A stretch of 64,000 nt of DNA. It comes from Ampullimonas aquatilis. Lineage in GTDB: Bacteria > Pseudomonadota > Gammaproteobacteria > Burkholderiales > Burkholderiaceae_D. This document shows, in pieces, positions 18,148-25,349 of the stretch. The notes below the pieces were generated by a model. That model saw only the letters and a list, made by a program, of their open reading frames with translations, was not told where the DNA came from and searched no databases. Where the stretch lies: positions 2,418,001 to 2,482,000 of the forward strand of contig NZ_CP183834.1 in NCBI RefSeq assembly GCF_049675895.1. The letters are read 5' to 3'. A program made the position numbers and the translations under genes. Numbering within the stretch: position 1 is the first letter of the stretch; each line of letters starts with the position of its first letter.

Positions 18148-18303
18148 ATGTACGAAAAATTCATCTGGTATGTGATCGTGGTGGTTTTTATTTCATCCAT
18201 TCTTTGCTGGGGCCGTTTGAGTGGTTCCTCATCGAGCAGTGGCTGGCATTCTGGTGGCGGTTTTTATGGGAGTGGCGGTTTTTCAGGAGGCGGTCATAAA
18301 TGA
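18148..18303 (+). CDS. Tiny membrane protein with Gly/Ser-rich tail
   Basis: 51 aa: one TM helix (YEKFIWYVIVVVFISSILCW) followed by a low-complexity tail of repeated S, G, F and H (SGGGFYGSGGFSGGGHK). A GTG-started version from 18070, overlapping the previous stop, is possible but adds an unlikely basic leader. The stop codon overlaps the ATG of the AdoMet decarboxylase gene (ATGA), which is strong evidence that it is translated and coupled to it. I know no function. Confidence 0.65.
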   Translation: MYEKFIWYVIVVVFISSILCWGRLSGSSSSSGWHSGGGFYGSGGFSGGGHK

Positions 18304-18761
18304 AACCAGATTCTGCGGAAACCTCGATTCAACCAGCATTGCACCCACTTTCACCAGCTTTTGCGGCGCATGGTCAGCATTTGCTAATTGACTTTTACCA
18401 AGTCAAAAAAGACCTGCTTGGCGATGAATTGCGCCTGGAAAGCCTGCTTATTCGTGCGGCTGAAATGGCCGGTGCACGGATATTATGGAAGCGTTTCCAT
18501 CATTTTGGAGACGGCGCAGGTGTCACCGGCGTATTGTTACTGGCTGAATCCCATATTTCGATTCATACCTGGCCAGAGCATGGTTTTGTGGCAGCTGATA
18601 TTTTTATGTGTGGACAGGCACAAGCGGATCGCGCCTTGACGGTTTTGCGACTAGGGTTTACCCCAGGTTACGAAAAAATCAGGTCAGTTTCTCGTGGTAG
18701 TGCCGATATGAAAGAAAACCTGGAGTCAGGCGAGTTGATGATTGCTGTCCGGCAATCTTGA
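18300..18761 (+). CDS. speD: S-adenosylmethionine decarboxylase proenzyme (SpeD/SpeH class)
   Basis: 153-aa proenzyme that self-cleaves to form a pyruvoyl cofactor, then decarboxylates AdoMet to supply aminopropyl groups. The processing motif is AESHISIHTWPEHGFVAADI, with S84 as pyruvoyl-forming serine (E83-S84-H85) and the downstream H and C (DIFMCG) of the active site. The length and N-terminal position of the cleavage site fit the short bacterial/archaeal class rather than E. coli SpeD. It overlaps the small membrane gene by four bases. The product would feed the membrane aminopropyltransferase at 13354-14868. Confidence 0.93.
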   Translation: MKPDSAETSIQPALHPLSPAFAAHGQHLLIDFYQVKKDLLGDELRLESLLIRAAEMAGARILWKRFHHFGDGAGVTGVLLLAESHISIHTWPEHGFVAADIFMCGQAQADRALTVLRLGFTPGYEKIRSVSRGSADMKENLESGELMIAVRQS

Positions 18762-18805
18762 CTCATCCGATGAGCAGAATTCTGTGACAGTGAGGAAACA
18801 ACACT

Positions 18806-19174
18806 ATGCCGACGTCCGTATTAGTCGTCGATGATTCACCGATGGCGCGCAAGATGCTGATCAAGACTTTCCCCAACACCTGGGATATTGAAATTACCCA
18901 GGCTGGCAATGGTATGGAAGCACTGGAAGCCTATCGTGCGGGTAAAGCCGAAGTCATGTTTCTCGATCTCACCATGCCCCTGATCGATGGCTATACCGTC
19001 CTCGAACGACTTCAGCAGGAAGGTCTCAATACTTTTGTCATTGTGGTTTCTGCGGATGTGCAGCCAATGGCACAAGATCGGGTCAAAGAACTCGGTGCCA
19101 TGGCCTTCATCAAAAAACCCATTAATCCGGGTCAGGTGGCAGCCATCCTGAGCCAGTATGGGATTCAATTATGA
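18806..19174 (+). CDS. CheY-like single-domain response regulator
   Basis: 122-aa receiver domain with no output domain. Acidic pair in VVDDSPMAR, phosphoacceptor D54 in FLDLTMP, conserved Thr/Ser region IVVSAD, and the lysine of FIKKP (K104). It starts 44 bases after speD with a GTGAGGA ribosome site and its stop overlaps the next ATG (ATGA). The next gene is a CheC-type phosphatase, so this receiver is the likely substrate. No cognate histidine kinase lies in the window. Confidence 0.9.
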   Translation: MPTSVLVVDDSPMARKMLIKTFPNTWDIEITQAGNGMEALEAYRAGKAEVMFLDLTMPLIDGYTVLERLQQEGLNTFVIVVSADVQPMAQDRVKELGAMAFIKKPINPGQVAAILSQYGIQL

Positions 19175-19785
19175 CCCAGCTCCAACTTAACGAAGACCAG
19201 CGTGACGCCTTGCAAGAAGTAACCAATATTGCCATGGGTCAGGCGGCCTCCAAACTGGCTGAATTGCTCAATTCATTTGTTGAAATTTCCATCCCACGCA
19301 TCAAACAACCGCCACCCAATGAAGTCGGCCAGGCTGTGACCGAAATGGTCGGTATGGGCACACTGGTAAGTGCGGTACGACAGTCTTTCATGGGTGAGAT
19401 GCAGGGTGAAGCATTGATTATTTATGGCCAGGAAGGCTGCAATGATCTGGCTGATTTAATGGGTTATGAAAGCGATATCGACCCCAGCAGCGAAATGGAG
19501 CTGTTGCTCGACATTGGCAATATTCTGATTGGTGCCTGCCTGAACGGCATTGCTGAAGTACTGCATTCCAGCTTGTCATTTACCGCCCCATCGCTGCTGG
19601 CTCACAAGGCGTTGGTGGACAATCTGATCAAGCCCGAGCACCTGGCACTCAAAAATGCCTTGCTGATTGAAGTCAATTACCGCCTGCATCAACGCAATTT
19701 TTATTGCCATATGGTGGCACTCATGCCCGATGAGGCGATTGAGCGTCTGCAGGTGTCCGTTGATCATTTTCTGGAAAGTTTCTGA
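19171..19785 (+). CDS. CheC-like phosphatase
   Basis: 204 aa. CheC/CheX/FliY proteins dephosphorylate CheY-P using motif [D/S]-x3-E-x2-N-x22-P. The first site here is exact: D-ALQ-E-VT-N near residues 11-18 followed by P after 22 residues. The second site has E-LLL-D-IG-N and again P at +23, so its catalytic Glu is replaced by Asp. It overlaps the CheY-like gene by four bases and is followed three bases later by a diguanylate cyclase, giving a compact receiver-phosphatase-cyclase unit. Confidence 0.87.
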   Translation: MTQLQLNEDQRDALQEVTNIAMGQAASKLAELLNSFVEISIPRIKQPPPNEVGQAVTEMVGMGTLVSAVRQSFMGEMQGEALIIYGQEGCNDLADLMGYESDIDPSSEMELLLDIGNILIGACLNGIAEVLHSSLSFTAPSLLAHKALVDNLIKPEHLALKNALLIEVNYRLHQRNFYCHMVALMPDEAIERLQVSVDHFLESF

Positions 19786-19788
19786 TTC

Positions 19789-20745
19789 ATGATCAATCGC
19801 CTGCAAAGTCTGATTCTTGACCACGTTGGGGTGGGCTTGTTTGCGCTTGATAAAAATATGAATCTGGTGCTGTGGAATGATTTCATGGCCAAAAACAGCC
19901 GTCACCCGGCTGAAACCGTATTGAATACCAATCTGTTTGAAGCTTTTCCCGAGCTGCCCAAAGCATGGCTGGAAAAAAAGATCAAAAGCGTTTTCATTCT
20001 CAAGAATCAGGCTTTTACCTCCTGGGAGCAACGCCCCTGGCTGTTTCAGTTTGCTCATAATCGCCCCATGACCGGCGGTATTGACTGCATGCAGCAAAAT
20101 TGCACCTTCATTCCTCTCAAAGATGATCAGGGTGAGATTGAAGCCGTTGCCGTGGTGCTCATGGACGTGACTGACGCTGCCATCTATCAGCGCATGCTGA
20201 TGGATGCCAATAAAAAGCTGGAGGAATCAAGCAATCGTGATGGTCTGACCGGCATCTTTAACCGGCGCTATATCGAACAGACACTGAATGCCGAAATCAA
20301 ACGGGTACAGCGGCATGGCGGTGAGCTGTCGATCCTCATGTTCGATCTTGATCACTTTAAAAAAATCAATGATGTGTATGGCCATCTGGGTGGCGATGAA
20401 GTGCTGCGCGAAACCGGTCGACGGGTTGGTGGCTCGATTCGGGAAACCGATGTGGCCGGTCGTTATGGTGGCGAAGAATTTTTGCTGGTGATGCCGCATA
20501 CCAATCCTGAACAGGCGATGGTCGTGGCTGAGCGGTTACGCAAAAAGATTGAGGCAACCCCTGTCGCCTTTGGTGAACTGGCCATTGCAGCCAGTGCCAG
20601 CCTGGGAGTAACCGGGTTAAGTGGTCATCATAATGAAGCCAGCCACATGATCCATGAAGCCGATATGGCACTCTATGCAGCAAAAAAACTGGGGCGCAAT
20701 CGCGCCATCTGCTACGACCCACTCCTACATAAAGACGTCGCCTGA
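19789..20745 (+). CDS. PAS-GGDEF diguanylate cyclase
   Basis: 318 aa. N-terminal PAS-like sensory domain (about 5-130; GLFALDKNMNLVLWNDF), a short linker helix, then a full GGDEF domain: DGLTGIFNRRY, FDLDHFKKINDVYGHLGGDE, active-site GGEEF (227-231) and the C-terminal ADMALYAAKKLGRN. An inhibitory I-site RETD (218-221) precedes the active site by five residues, as required for product inhibition. It makes c-di-GMP from two GTP. No TM helix, so it is cytoplasmic; the PAS ligand is unknown. Confidence 0.95.
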   Translation: MINRLQSLILDHVGVGLFALDKNMNLVLWNDFMAKNSRHPAETVLNTNLFEAFPELPKAWLEKKIKSVFILKNQAFTSWEQRPWLFQFAHNRPMTGGIDCMQQNCTFIPLKDDQGEIEAVAVVLMDVTDAAIYQRMLMDANKKLEESSNRDGLTGIFNRRYIEQTLNAEIKRVQRHGGELSILMFDLDHFKKINDVYGHLGGDEVLRETGRRVGGSIRETDVAGRYGGEEFLLVMPHTNPEQAMVVAERLRKKIEATPVAFGELAIAASASLGVTGLSGHHNEASHMIHEADMALYAAKKLGRNRAICYDPLLHKDVA

Positions 20746-20836
20746 GTCGTTGAGAAACCCACGTTGATGGCACAGTCGTCGCCATACCAATCCATCACTC
20801 TAGCAACCACGCTCGGTATATAAAACAGACCGATCA

Positions 20837-21130
20837 TTACTGTTCAATCTGCTTGCGTGCCGCTAATTCTGCATTCAACTGCATCCAATAGGCATGCCGT
20901 TGTTCATAAGCAGCTGCCGCCTTCATTGTCGGCTGCACCGTCGACCTCATATTGACCGTGACTTTGGCATCACTGCAATCTGATGCATGTTTCTGCAGCC
21001 ACGCCTGTTCCAGCGCCAGCCGTGCAGCCAAACCTTCATCAGACAAACTGGCTGGATCAGGCAGTCCGGTCTTTCTGACAATCAGCCAGATCGCCAACGC
21101 CAGTATTGGCAGAATTATCAGTTCAATCAT
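20837..21130 (-). CDS. Small membrane-anchored protein of unknown function
   Basis: 97 aa: an N-terminal TM helix (IELIILPILALAIWLIV) followed by a charged, Ala/Gln-rich, probably helical region. A longer version starting at 21199 is possible but adds a polar stretch before the membrane helix; the ATG at 21130 gives a normal anchor. No family recognised. It is convergent with the diguanylate cyclase and stands alone. Confidence 0.55.
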   Translation of the reverse strand: MIELIILPILALAIWLIVRKTGLPDPASLSDEGLAARLALEQAWLQKHASDCSDAKVTVNMRSTVQPTMKAAAAYEQRHAYWMQLNAELAARKQIEQ

Positions 21131-21413
21131 CGTTTCATCTCGTTGATCTACGCAAACTACAGGTGAGCGGTTCTGCCCCGAATGAAATTTGCGAATCATG
21201 CTCCAACTGAATTAAATGTCCGCAATCCGCTCTATGTGGCGAGCAAATATTTTAAGCTACTGTCATTTTCCGGTATGTCCCTTGCATTATGGTGCCCCAT
21301 CACCCACTGTGTGCGGGCTTTGTGCATCAATCGGTACGCGCAATGTCCAGTTTGTCACGGGTGTTTTATCAGAACCATTCGACATTCACCCTTAGACCCC
21401 ATATGGAGCAAAC

Positions 21414-21785
21414 ATGGCCACCATTGAGATTACCGACGCCACTTTTGGCGAAATGATTGAAAAACATCCCATCCTGATTCTGGATTTTTGGGCCACCTGG
21501 TGCGCTCCCTGCAAGAACTTTGCGCCCGTTTTTGAGGCAGCGGCTGAAAAGCATCCGGATATTGTGTTTGGCAAGATCGACACGGATGCCCAGAAAGAAC
21601 TATCAAGCGGCTTTGACATTCGCTCCGTACCAACACTGATGGCGATTCGTGAAGGCGTGATGGTCGTACGTGAATCGGGTGCGGTACCGGGCAGCGTGCT
21701 CGAACAAATTATTGAGCATGTGCGCAGTCTGGACATGGATGAAATTCGCGCCGAACTGGAATCCGAACCGGATGGCATTGAATAA
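21414..21785 (+). CDS. Thioredoxin-family protein
   Basis: 123 aa, one thioredoxin fold. Active site W29-C30-A31-P32-C33 inside FWATWCAPCKNFAPVF, cis-proline region SVPTLMAI. The redox motif is WCAPC rather than the canonical WCGPC, and the C-terminus has an extra acidic helix (EIRAELESEPDGIE), so it is a thioredoxin-like side branch rather than housekeeping TrxA. Cytoplasmic, no signal. The unknown gene at 21819 starts 33 bases downstream and is likely co-transcribed. Confidence 0.9.
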   Translation: MATIEITDATFGEMIEKHPILILDFWATWCAPCKNFAPVFEAAAEKHPDIVFGKIDTDAQKELSSGFDIRSVPTLMAIREGVMVVRESGAVPGSVLEQIIEHVRSLDMDEIRAELESEPDGIE

Positions 21786-21818
21786 ATCACCCTATCAACC
21801 ACAGCCAAACCATACTGC

Positions 21819-22232
21819 ATGATGAACAACAGCCATAATTCAACCGATCACAATAGTGGTGCCGGCAAGCTGCTGACGGCGGCACTGCTCAATAATTTTT
21901 TTGATGCAGGCTGGGCTATTCAGGTGCTGGTTGGCGATATGGATATGCCGCAGTTTCTCAGCTCACGCCTGGCGCGCCCGGAAATGGAAAAGCATTTACA
22001 GGTCATGGTTGATAGTGCCAAGGCATTGCCCGAACCTGTTTGCGAATTGATGCCCAAAGTGGACTGGGCTTCATGGGCAGAACTGGATGGCGCGATTGGC
22101 AGTCCCTTGCCCGAACAACAAACACGCGTCTGGGAAGCCATTGATCAATGGTTACCGCCAACCGGCCATTACCTTAATCAATATCGGGCACGGATGTCTG
22201 AGCTGTTTACATTTAGGCTTGATGCGCTGTGA
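21819..22232 (+). CDS. Protein of unknown function downstream of the thioredoxin-like gene
   Basis: 137 aa, soluble, rich in L, A and W with no signal peptide. I do not recognise a family. Segments that look conserved are LLNNFFDAGWAIQVLVGDMD and VDWASWAELDGAIG. The start could be 21819 or the adjacent ATG at 21822. Co-transcription with the thioredoxin-like gene suggests, but does not show, a redox-linked role. Confidence 0.65.
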   Translation: MMNNSHNSTDHNSGAGKLLTAALLNNFFDAGWAIQVLVGDMDMPQFLSSRLARPEMEKHLQVMVDSAKALPEPVCELMPKVDWASWAELDGAIGSPLPEQQTRVWEAIDQWLPPTGHYLNQYRARMSELFTFRLDAL

Positions 22233-22286
22233 CAGCCTGCTTGCAAATTTAGCCTTGCAAGATCATCAGGCCCACTCAGACAAAAC

Positions 22287-22309
22287 AAATACCCCTAAGA
22301 GGTATTTTT
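22287..22309 (+). terminator. Hairpin terminator after the thioredoxin operon
   Basis: AAATACC (22287-22293) pairs with GGTATTT (22301-22307) around a seven-base loop, followed by more T residues. It lies 55 bases beyond the last plus-strand stop. Confidence 0.55.
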
Positions 22310-22344
22310 AAACAATCAATAAATACGTACTATACAAGGTAAAT

Positions 22345-22375
22345 AATACCGATACTTTATCAGAGTATCGGTATT
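22345..22375. repeat. Strong perfect hairpin between convergent genes
   Basis: AATACCGATACT (22345-22356) and AGTATCGGTATT (22364-22375) form a 12-base perfect stem with a seven-base loop. No immediate T-run follows (GATAAGGC, then CTTTTT). It may be an RNA 3' end for metZ or a protein-binding site; it sits about 110 bases beyond the metZ stop. Confidence 0.5.
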
Positions 22376-22483
22376 GATAAGGCTTTTTGGCGGTATTAAC
22401 CACCACTGACAGTCATACTTGATTGCTGCGAATTGCGTCGTAATGAGTACTGTATTACAAATGCTGCAATGCTCGCTATGGCA

Positions 22484-23695
22484 TCAGCCCAGGCCACGCG
22501 CCAGATCGGCCTTTAAATCTTCAATATTTTCCAGCCCGACTGCCACACGCAACAAGCCATCGCCAATACCTGCTTTGGCACGTGCTTCAGGAGACAAACG
22601 ACTATGCGTGGTGGTGGCATTGTGAGTGATGGTGGTTTTGGTATCACCCAGATTGGCGGTAATGGAAATCACCCGGGTGGCATCAATCACCCGCCACGCG
22701 GCATCCTTGCCACCCTTGACGTCAAAACTCACAATCGCCCCACCACTGCTTTGCTGTCGTTGCGCCAGTTCGTATTGCGGATGCGACGGCAGCCCTGGGT
22801 AGTAAACCCGCTCAACCTGCGGCTGGGCTTCCAGCCATTGCGCCAGCAACAAGGCATTGGCTGACTGCTTTTCCAGGCGAATCGATAGTGTTTCCAATCC
22901 CTTGAGCAAGACCCAGGCGTTAAAGGCCGACAAGGTTGGTCCGGCGGTGCGCAAGAAACCCAGCGCTTTTTCATTGATCCAGTCACGTTTGCCGACCAGC
23001 GCACCGCCCAGTACCCGTCCCTGACCATCGAGATATTTGGTGGCTGAATGAATCACCACATCCGCCCCCAATGCCAGTGGCTTTTGCAAGGCTGGTGAGC
23101 AAAAACAGTTGTCCACCACAAACAGTGCACCAGCAGCTTTGGCGACCTCGGATAAGGCCGCAATATCGGCAATCTGGGTGAGTGGATTGGACGGCGTTTC
23201 CAGATAAAACAGCCTGGTATTGGGCTGACAGGCGGCTCGCCAGGCGGCCACATCATCAATGTCCACATAGCTGGTGGTGATCCCAAAGCGCGCCAGAATA
23301 TTGTTGAATAAATTGATCGTGGTACCAAACAGGCTGCGCGATGCGACCAGATGATCACCGGCCGACAACTGCACCATGCAGGCCGTCAAGATAGCGCTCA
23401 TGCCCGATGCGGTGGCCACACAGGCCTCACCTTCTTCGAGCGCAGCCAGTCGTTCTTCAAAAGCCGTGACCGTGGGATTGGTATAGCGCGAATACACGTT
23501 GCCAGGCTCGCTACCATCAAAACGCGCCGCGGCCTGCGCGGCGTTGTCAAACACATAGCTGGAAGTCAGGTACATCGCCTCGGAATGCTCGCCAAACTGG
23601 CTGCGATGAACACCCGCGCGCACGGCCAGGGTTTCCAGATGCAAATCGTCTGGCAGGGTGGACTGAATTGGCTGATTTGTTTTGTTATCACTCAT
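22484..23695 (-). CDS. metZ: O-succinylhomoserine sulfhydrylase
   Basis: 403-aa PLP enzyme that makes homocysteine directly from O-succinylhomoserine and sulfide. Cys/Met-metabolism fold: substrate loop YSRYTNPTVTAFEERLAALE, PLP region SGMSAILTACM, LETPSNPLTQIADI, and the PLP lysine in HSATKYLDGQGRVLGGALVG. The last motif and the overall length match MetZ rather than MetB or MetC. A GGAAAGA ribosome site precedes the ATG. Upstream on the same strand lie a probable SAM-II aptamer and a terminator, which would repress the gene when AdoMet is plentiful. Confidence 0.93.
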   Translation of the reverse strand: MSDNKTNQPIQSTLPDDLHLETLAVRAGVHRSQFGEHSEAMYLTSSYVFDNAAQAAARFDGSEPGNVYSRYTNPTVTAFEERLAALEEGEACVATASGMSAILTACMVQLSAGDHLVASRSLFGTTINLFNNILARFGITTSYVDIDDVAAWRAACQPNTRLFYLETPSNPLTQIADIAALSEVAKAAGALFVVDNCFCSPALQKPLALGADVVIHSATKYLDGQGRVLGGALVGKRDWINEKALGFLRTAGPTLSAFNAWVLLKGLETLSIRLEKQSANALLLAQWLEAQPQVERVYYPGLPSHPQYELAQRQQSSGGAIVSFDVKGGKDAAWRVIDATRVISITANLGDTKTTITHNATTTHSRLSPEARAKAGIGDGLLRVAVGLENIEDLKADLARGLG

Positions 23696-23710
23696 GATCG
23701 TCTTTCCAAT

Positions 23711-23742
23711 AAAAAACCCGCTTTAGCAAAAACCAAAGCGGG
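23711..23742 (-). terminator. Regulatory terminator in the metZ leader
   Basis: On the minus strand CCCGCTTT (23742-23735) pairs with AAAGCGGG (23724-23717) and is followed by six U. It lies 16 bases before the metZ start and 14 bases after the aptamer. The AAAGCG of the aptamer's 3' strand could pair with the terminator's first arm instead, giving an antiterminator when SAM is absent. Confidence 0.8.
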
Positions 23743-23756
23743 CCGGATATGGTGAT

Positions 23757-23828
23757 CCTTCGCGCTTTAGCTGATTTGATATTTCTGTCGAAATATCGCG
23801 CCCGCAAGCTGTATCAAATCGGCGCCAC
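23757..23828 (-). promoter_or_regulatory. Probable SAM-II-type riboswitch of metZ
   Basis: Read on the minus strand, the leader contains in order GGCGCC-GATTTG, CAGCTTGC-GG-GCGCG, a self-contained hairpin (ATATTTC/GAAATAT), AATCAGCTAAAG and AAGGAT. The order GATTT ... TTGC ... GCGCG ... AGCTAAA ... AAGG is the conserved layout of SAM-II aptamers, where the AGCTAAA strand closes a pseudoknot. P1 would be formed by GGCGC/GCGCC. The extra hairpin sits in the loop known to tolerate insertions. A terminator follows directly, and the gene is a methionine enzyme. Recognised by memory of the consensus, not by a covariance search. Confidence 0.75.
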
Positions 23829-23900
23829 GAAAGAATAGCACAAGCTCAGTCACAAGTAATAAGCTGTTTTGTTCTGACCATAGATTTTTTTTGCACTTGC

Positions 23901-25094
23901 TTATTTGCGAGCAGGTTGGCAAGTCAGTCGCCAAAGGGTCGTGATCTCGGCCGAACGTGCTGCGTGCAAAGGATCATTTTCGTCACTGGCACGCGCATGG
24001 GTGGGTTTGGTACTACGTCGCTCCAGCACCGTCAAACCAGCCGCATCAATATCAGCCAGCAGACTTTCGCGCGTGCGCAAACCCAAATGCTCGGCAATAT
24101 CAGACATGATCAACCAACCTTCGCCACCGGGCGTCAGATGCGCTGCCAGCCCAGCCAGAAAGCCTTTGAGCATGCGGCTTTCCGGGTCATAAATAGCATG
24201 CTCCACCGGTGTGCTGGGGCGAGCAGGAATCCAGGGCGGATTGCAGACAATCAGCCCTGCCTGGCCGGGTGGAAACAAATCGGTTTCCAATACATCAATC
24301 CGACCACTCAAACCAAGTTGTGTCAGATTACTGCGGGCACATGCCAGGGCGCGGGCATCATTGTCCGTCGCCACGACTTGTTCAATGCCACGCCGCGCCA
24401 ATACCGCAGCCAACACACCCGTACCGGTACCAATATCCCAAGCCACAGAGCAACCCGCGGGGATCGGCGCTTTGTTTACCAGATCAACATATTCACCCCG
24501 CACCGGCGAAAACACACCATAGTAAGGATGAATATTGCCACCCGCTGCCCCAACCGGCACACCTTTTTTGCGCCACTCATGTGCACCAATCAGGCCCAGC
24601 AATTCACGCAGCGATACGACTGAAGCAAGTGCATCGGCAGCAGGCTCACCATACACTTCGGTACAGGCTTCTTGCAGATTGGGGGCACGCCGCAAGGCAA
24701 TTTGATAGTCCGCTGCCAGTTCAATCAAGATCATGCCCAAGGTACGGGCGCGCTGGGATTGCAACTGACGATGACGGTTAAACACATCACTGGGACTCAC
24801 ACCTTCGGCACTCGCTTCGCGCTCTTTGCGTTTCAGCGGCTTTTTATCGATGCGACGCGCCAGGGCCAAGAGCAATTGTCGAGCATTATTAAAGTCACCC
24901 CGCCACAGCAGCGCGGTGCCTTCAGAAGCAAAACGAAACGCTGAGTCGGCAGTCAAGGTGTCATCCACTACCATGACACGTTTGGGCGGCGCAGCACCGT
25001 TTTCCGAGCGCCAGCGCACCGCGTGGCTCACAGCACCTTCTTGCCATTCAAGCATGGGATAAGCTGAATCAGTATCAGTCTGAGTGGGATGCAT
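23901..25094 (-). CDS. Class I SAM-dependent methyltransferase (RsmC/PrmC-like small methyltransferase domain)
   Basis: 397 aa. The C-terminal half is a Rossmann methyltransferase: AWDIGTGTGVLAAVLARRG (SAM loop), VVATDNDARALACARSN (acidic ribose contact) and VCNPPWIP, the NPPW catalytic tetrapeptide of N-methyltransferases acting on glutamine or nucleobases. The N-terminal 170 residues have no enzyme motif I know. NPPW makes an RNA or protein amide-nitrogen target likely; which one is open. ATG 25094 with AAGGG upstream is chosen over a TTG one codon earlier. It is separated from purF by a terminator. Confidence 0.83.
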   Translation of the reverse strand: MHPTQTDTDSAYPMLEWQEGAVSHAVRWRSENGAAPPKRVMVVDDTLTADSAFRFASEGTALLWRGDFNNARQLLLALARRIDKKPLKRKEREASAEGVSPSDVFNRHRQLQSQRARTLGMILIELAADYQIALRRAPNLQEACTEVYGEPAADALASVVSLRELLGLIGAHEWRKKGVPVGAAGGNIHPYYGVFSPVRGEYVDLVNKAPIPAGCSVAWDIGTGTGVLAAVLARRGIEQVVATDNDARALACARSNLTQLGLSGRIDVLETDLFPPGQAGLIVCNPPWIPARPSTPVEHAIYDPESRMLKGFLAGLAAHLTPGGEGWLIMSDIAEHLGLRTRESLLADIDAAGLTVLERRSTKPTHARASDENDPLHAARSAEITTLWRLTCQPARK

Positions 25095-25290
25095 CAAGGT
25101 GCCCTTTCATGGCGGGAACGAACCAGGCAGGATGACAGCACTGCTCAACGAATCGTCCGGATAGATTTGCGAAATTGCATAGCGTGACAAGACAGCAGGT
25201 GCCGTAACCTAAATCCAAATCAAAATCTCATCTGACGATTTGTTTGAAATCAGAGGTCGGCAGATCCAACATCACAATCCGCTTGTCGAT

Positions 25291-25323
25291 AAAAAAGGGC
25301 GAACAGCCAATGGCCATTCGCCC
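25291..25323 (-). terminator. Terminator of the folC-SPOR-cvpA-purF transcript
   Basis: On the minus strand GGGCGAA (25323-25317) pairs with TTCGCCC (25303-25297) and is followed by six T. It lies 27 bases after the purF stop. Confidence 0.88.
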
Positions 25324-25349
25324 CTGGTATAGCAAGTATTACAGTGCGC

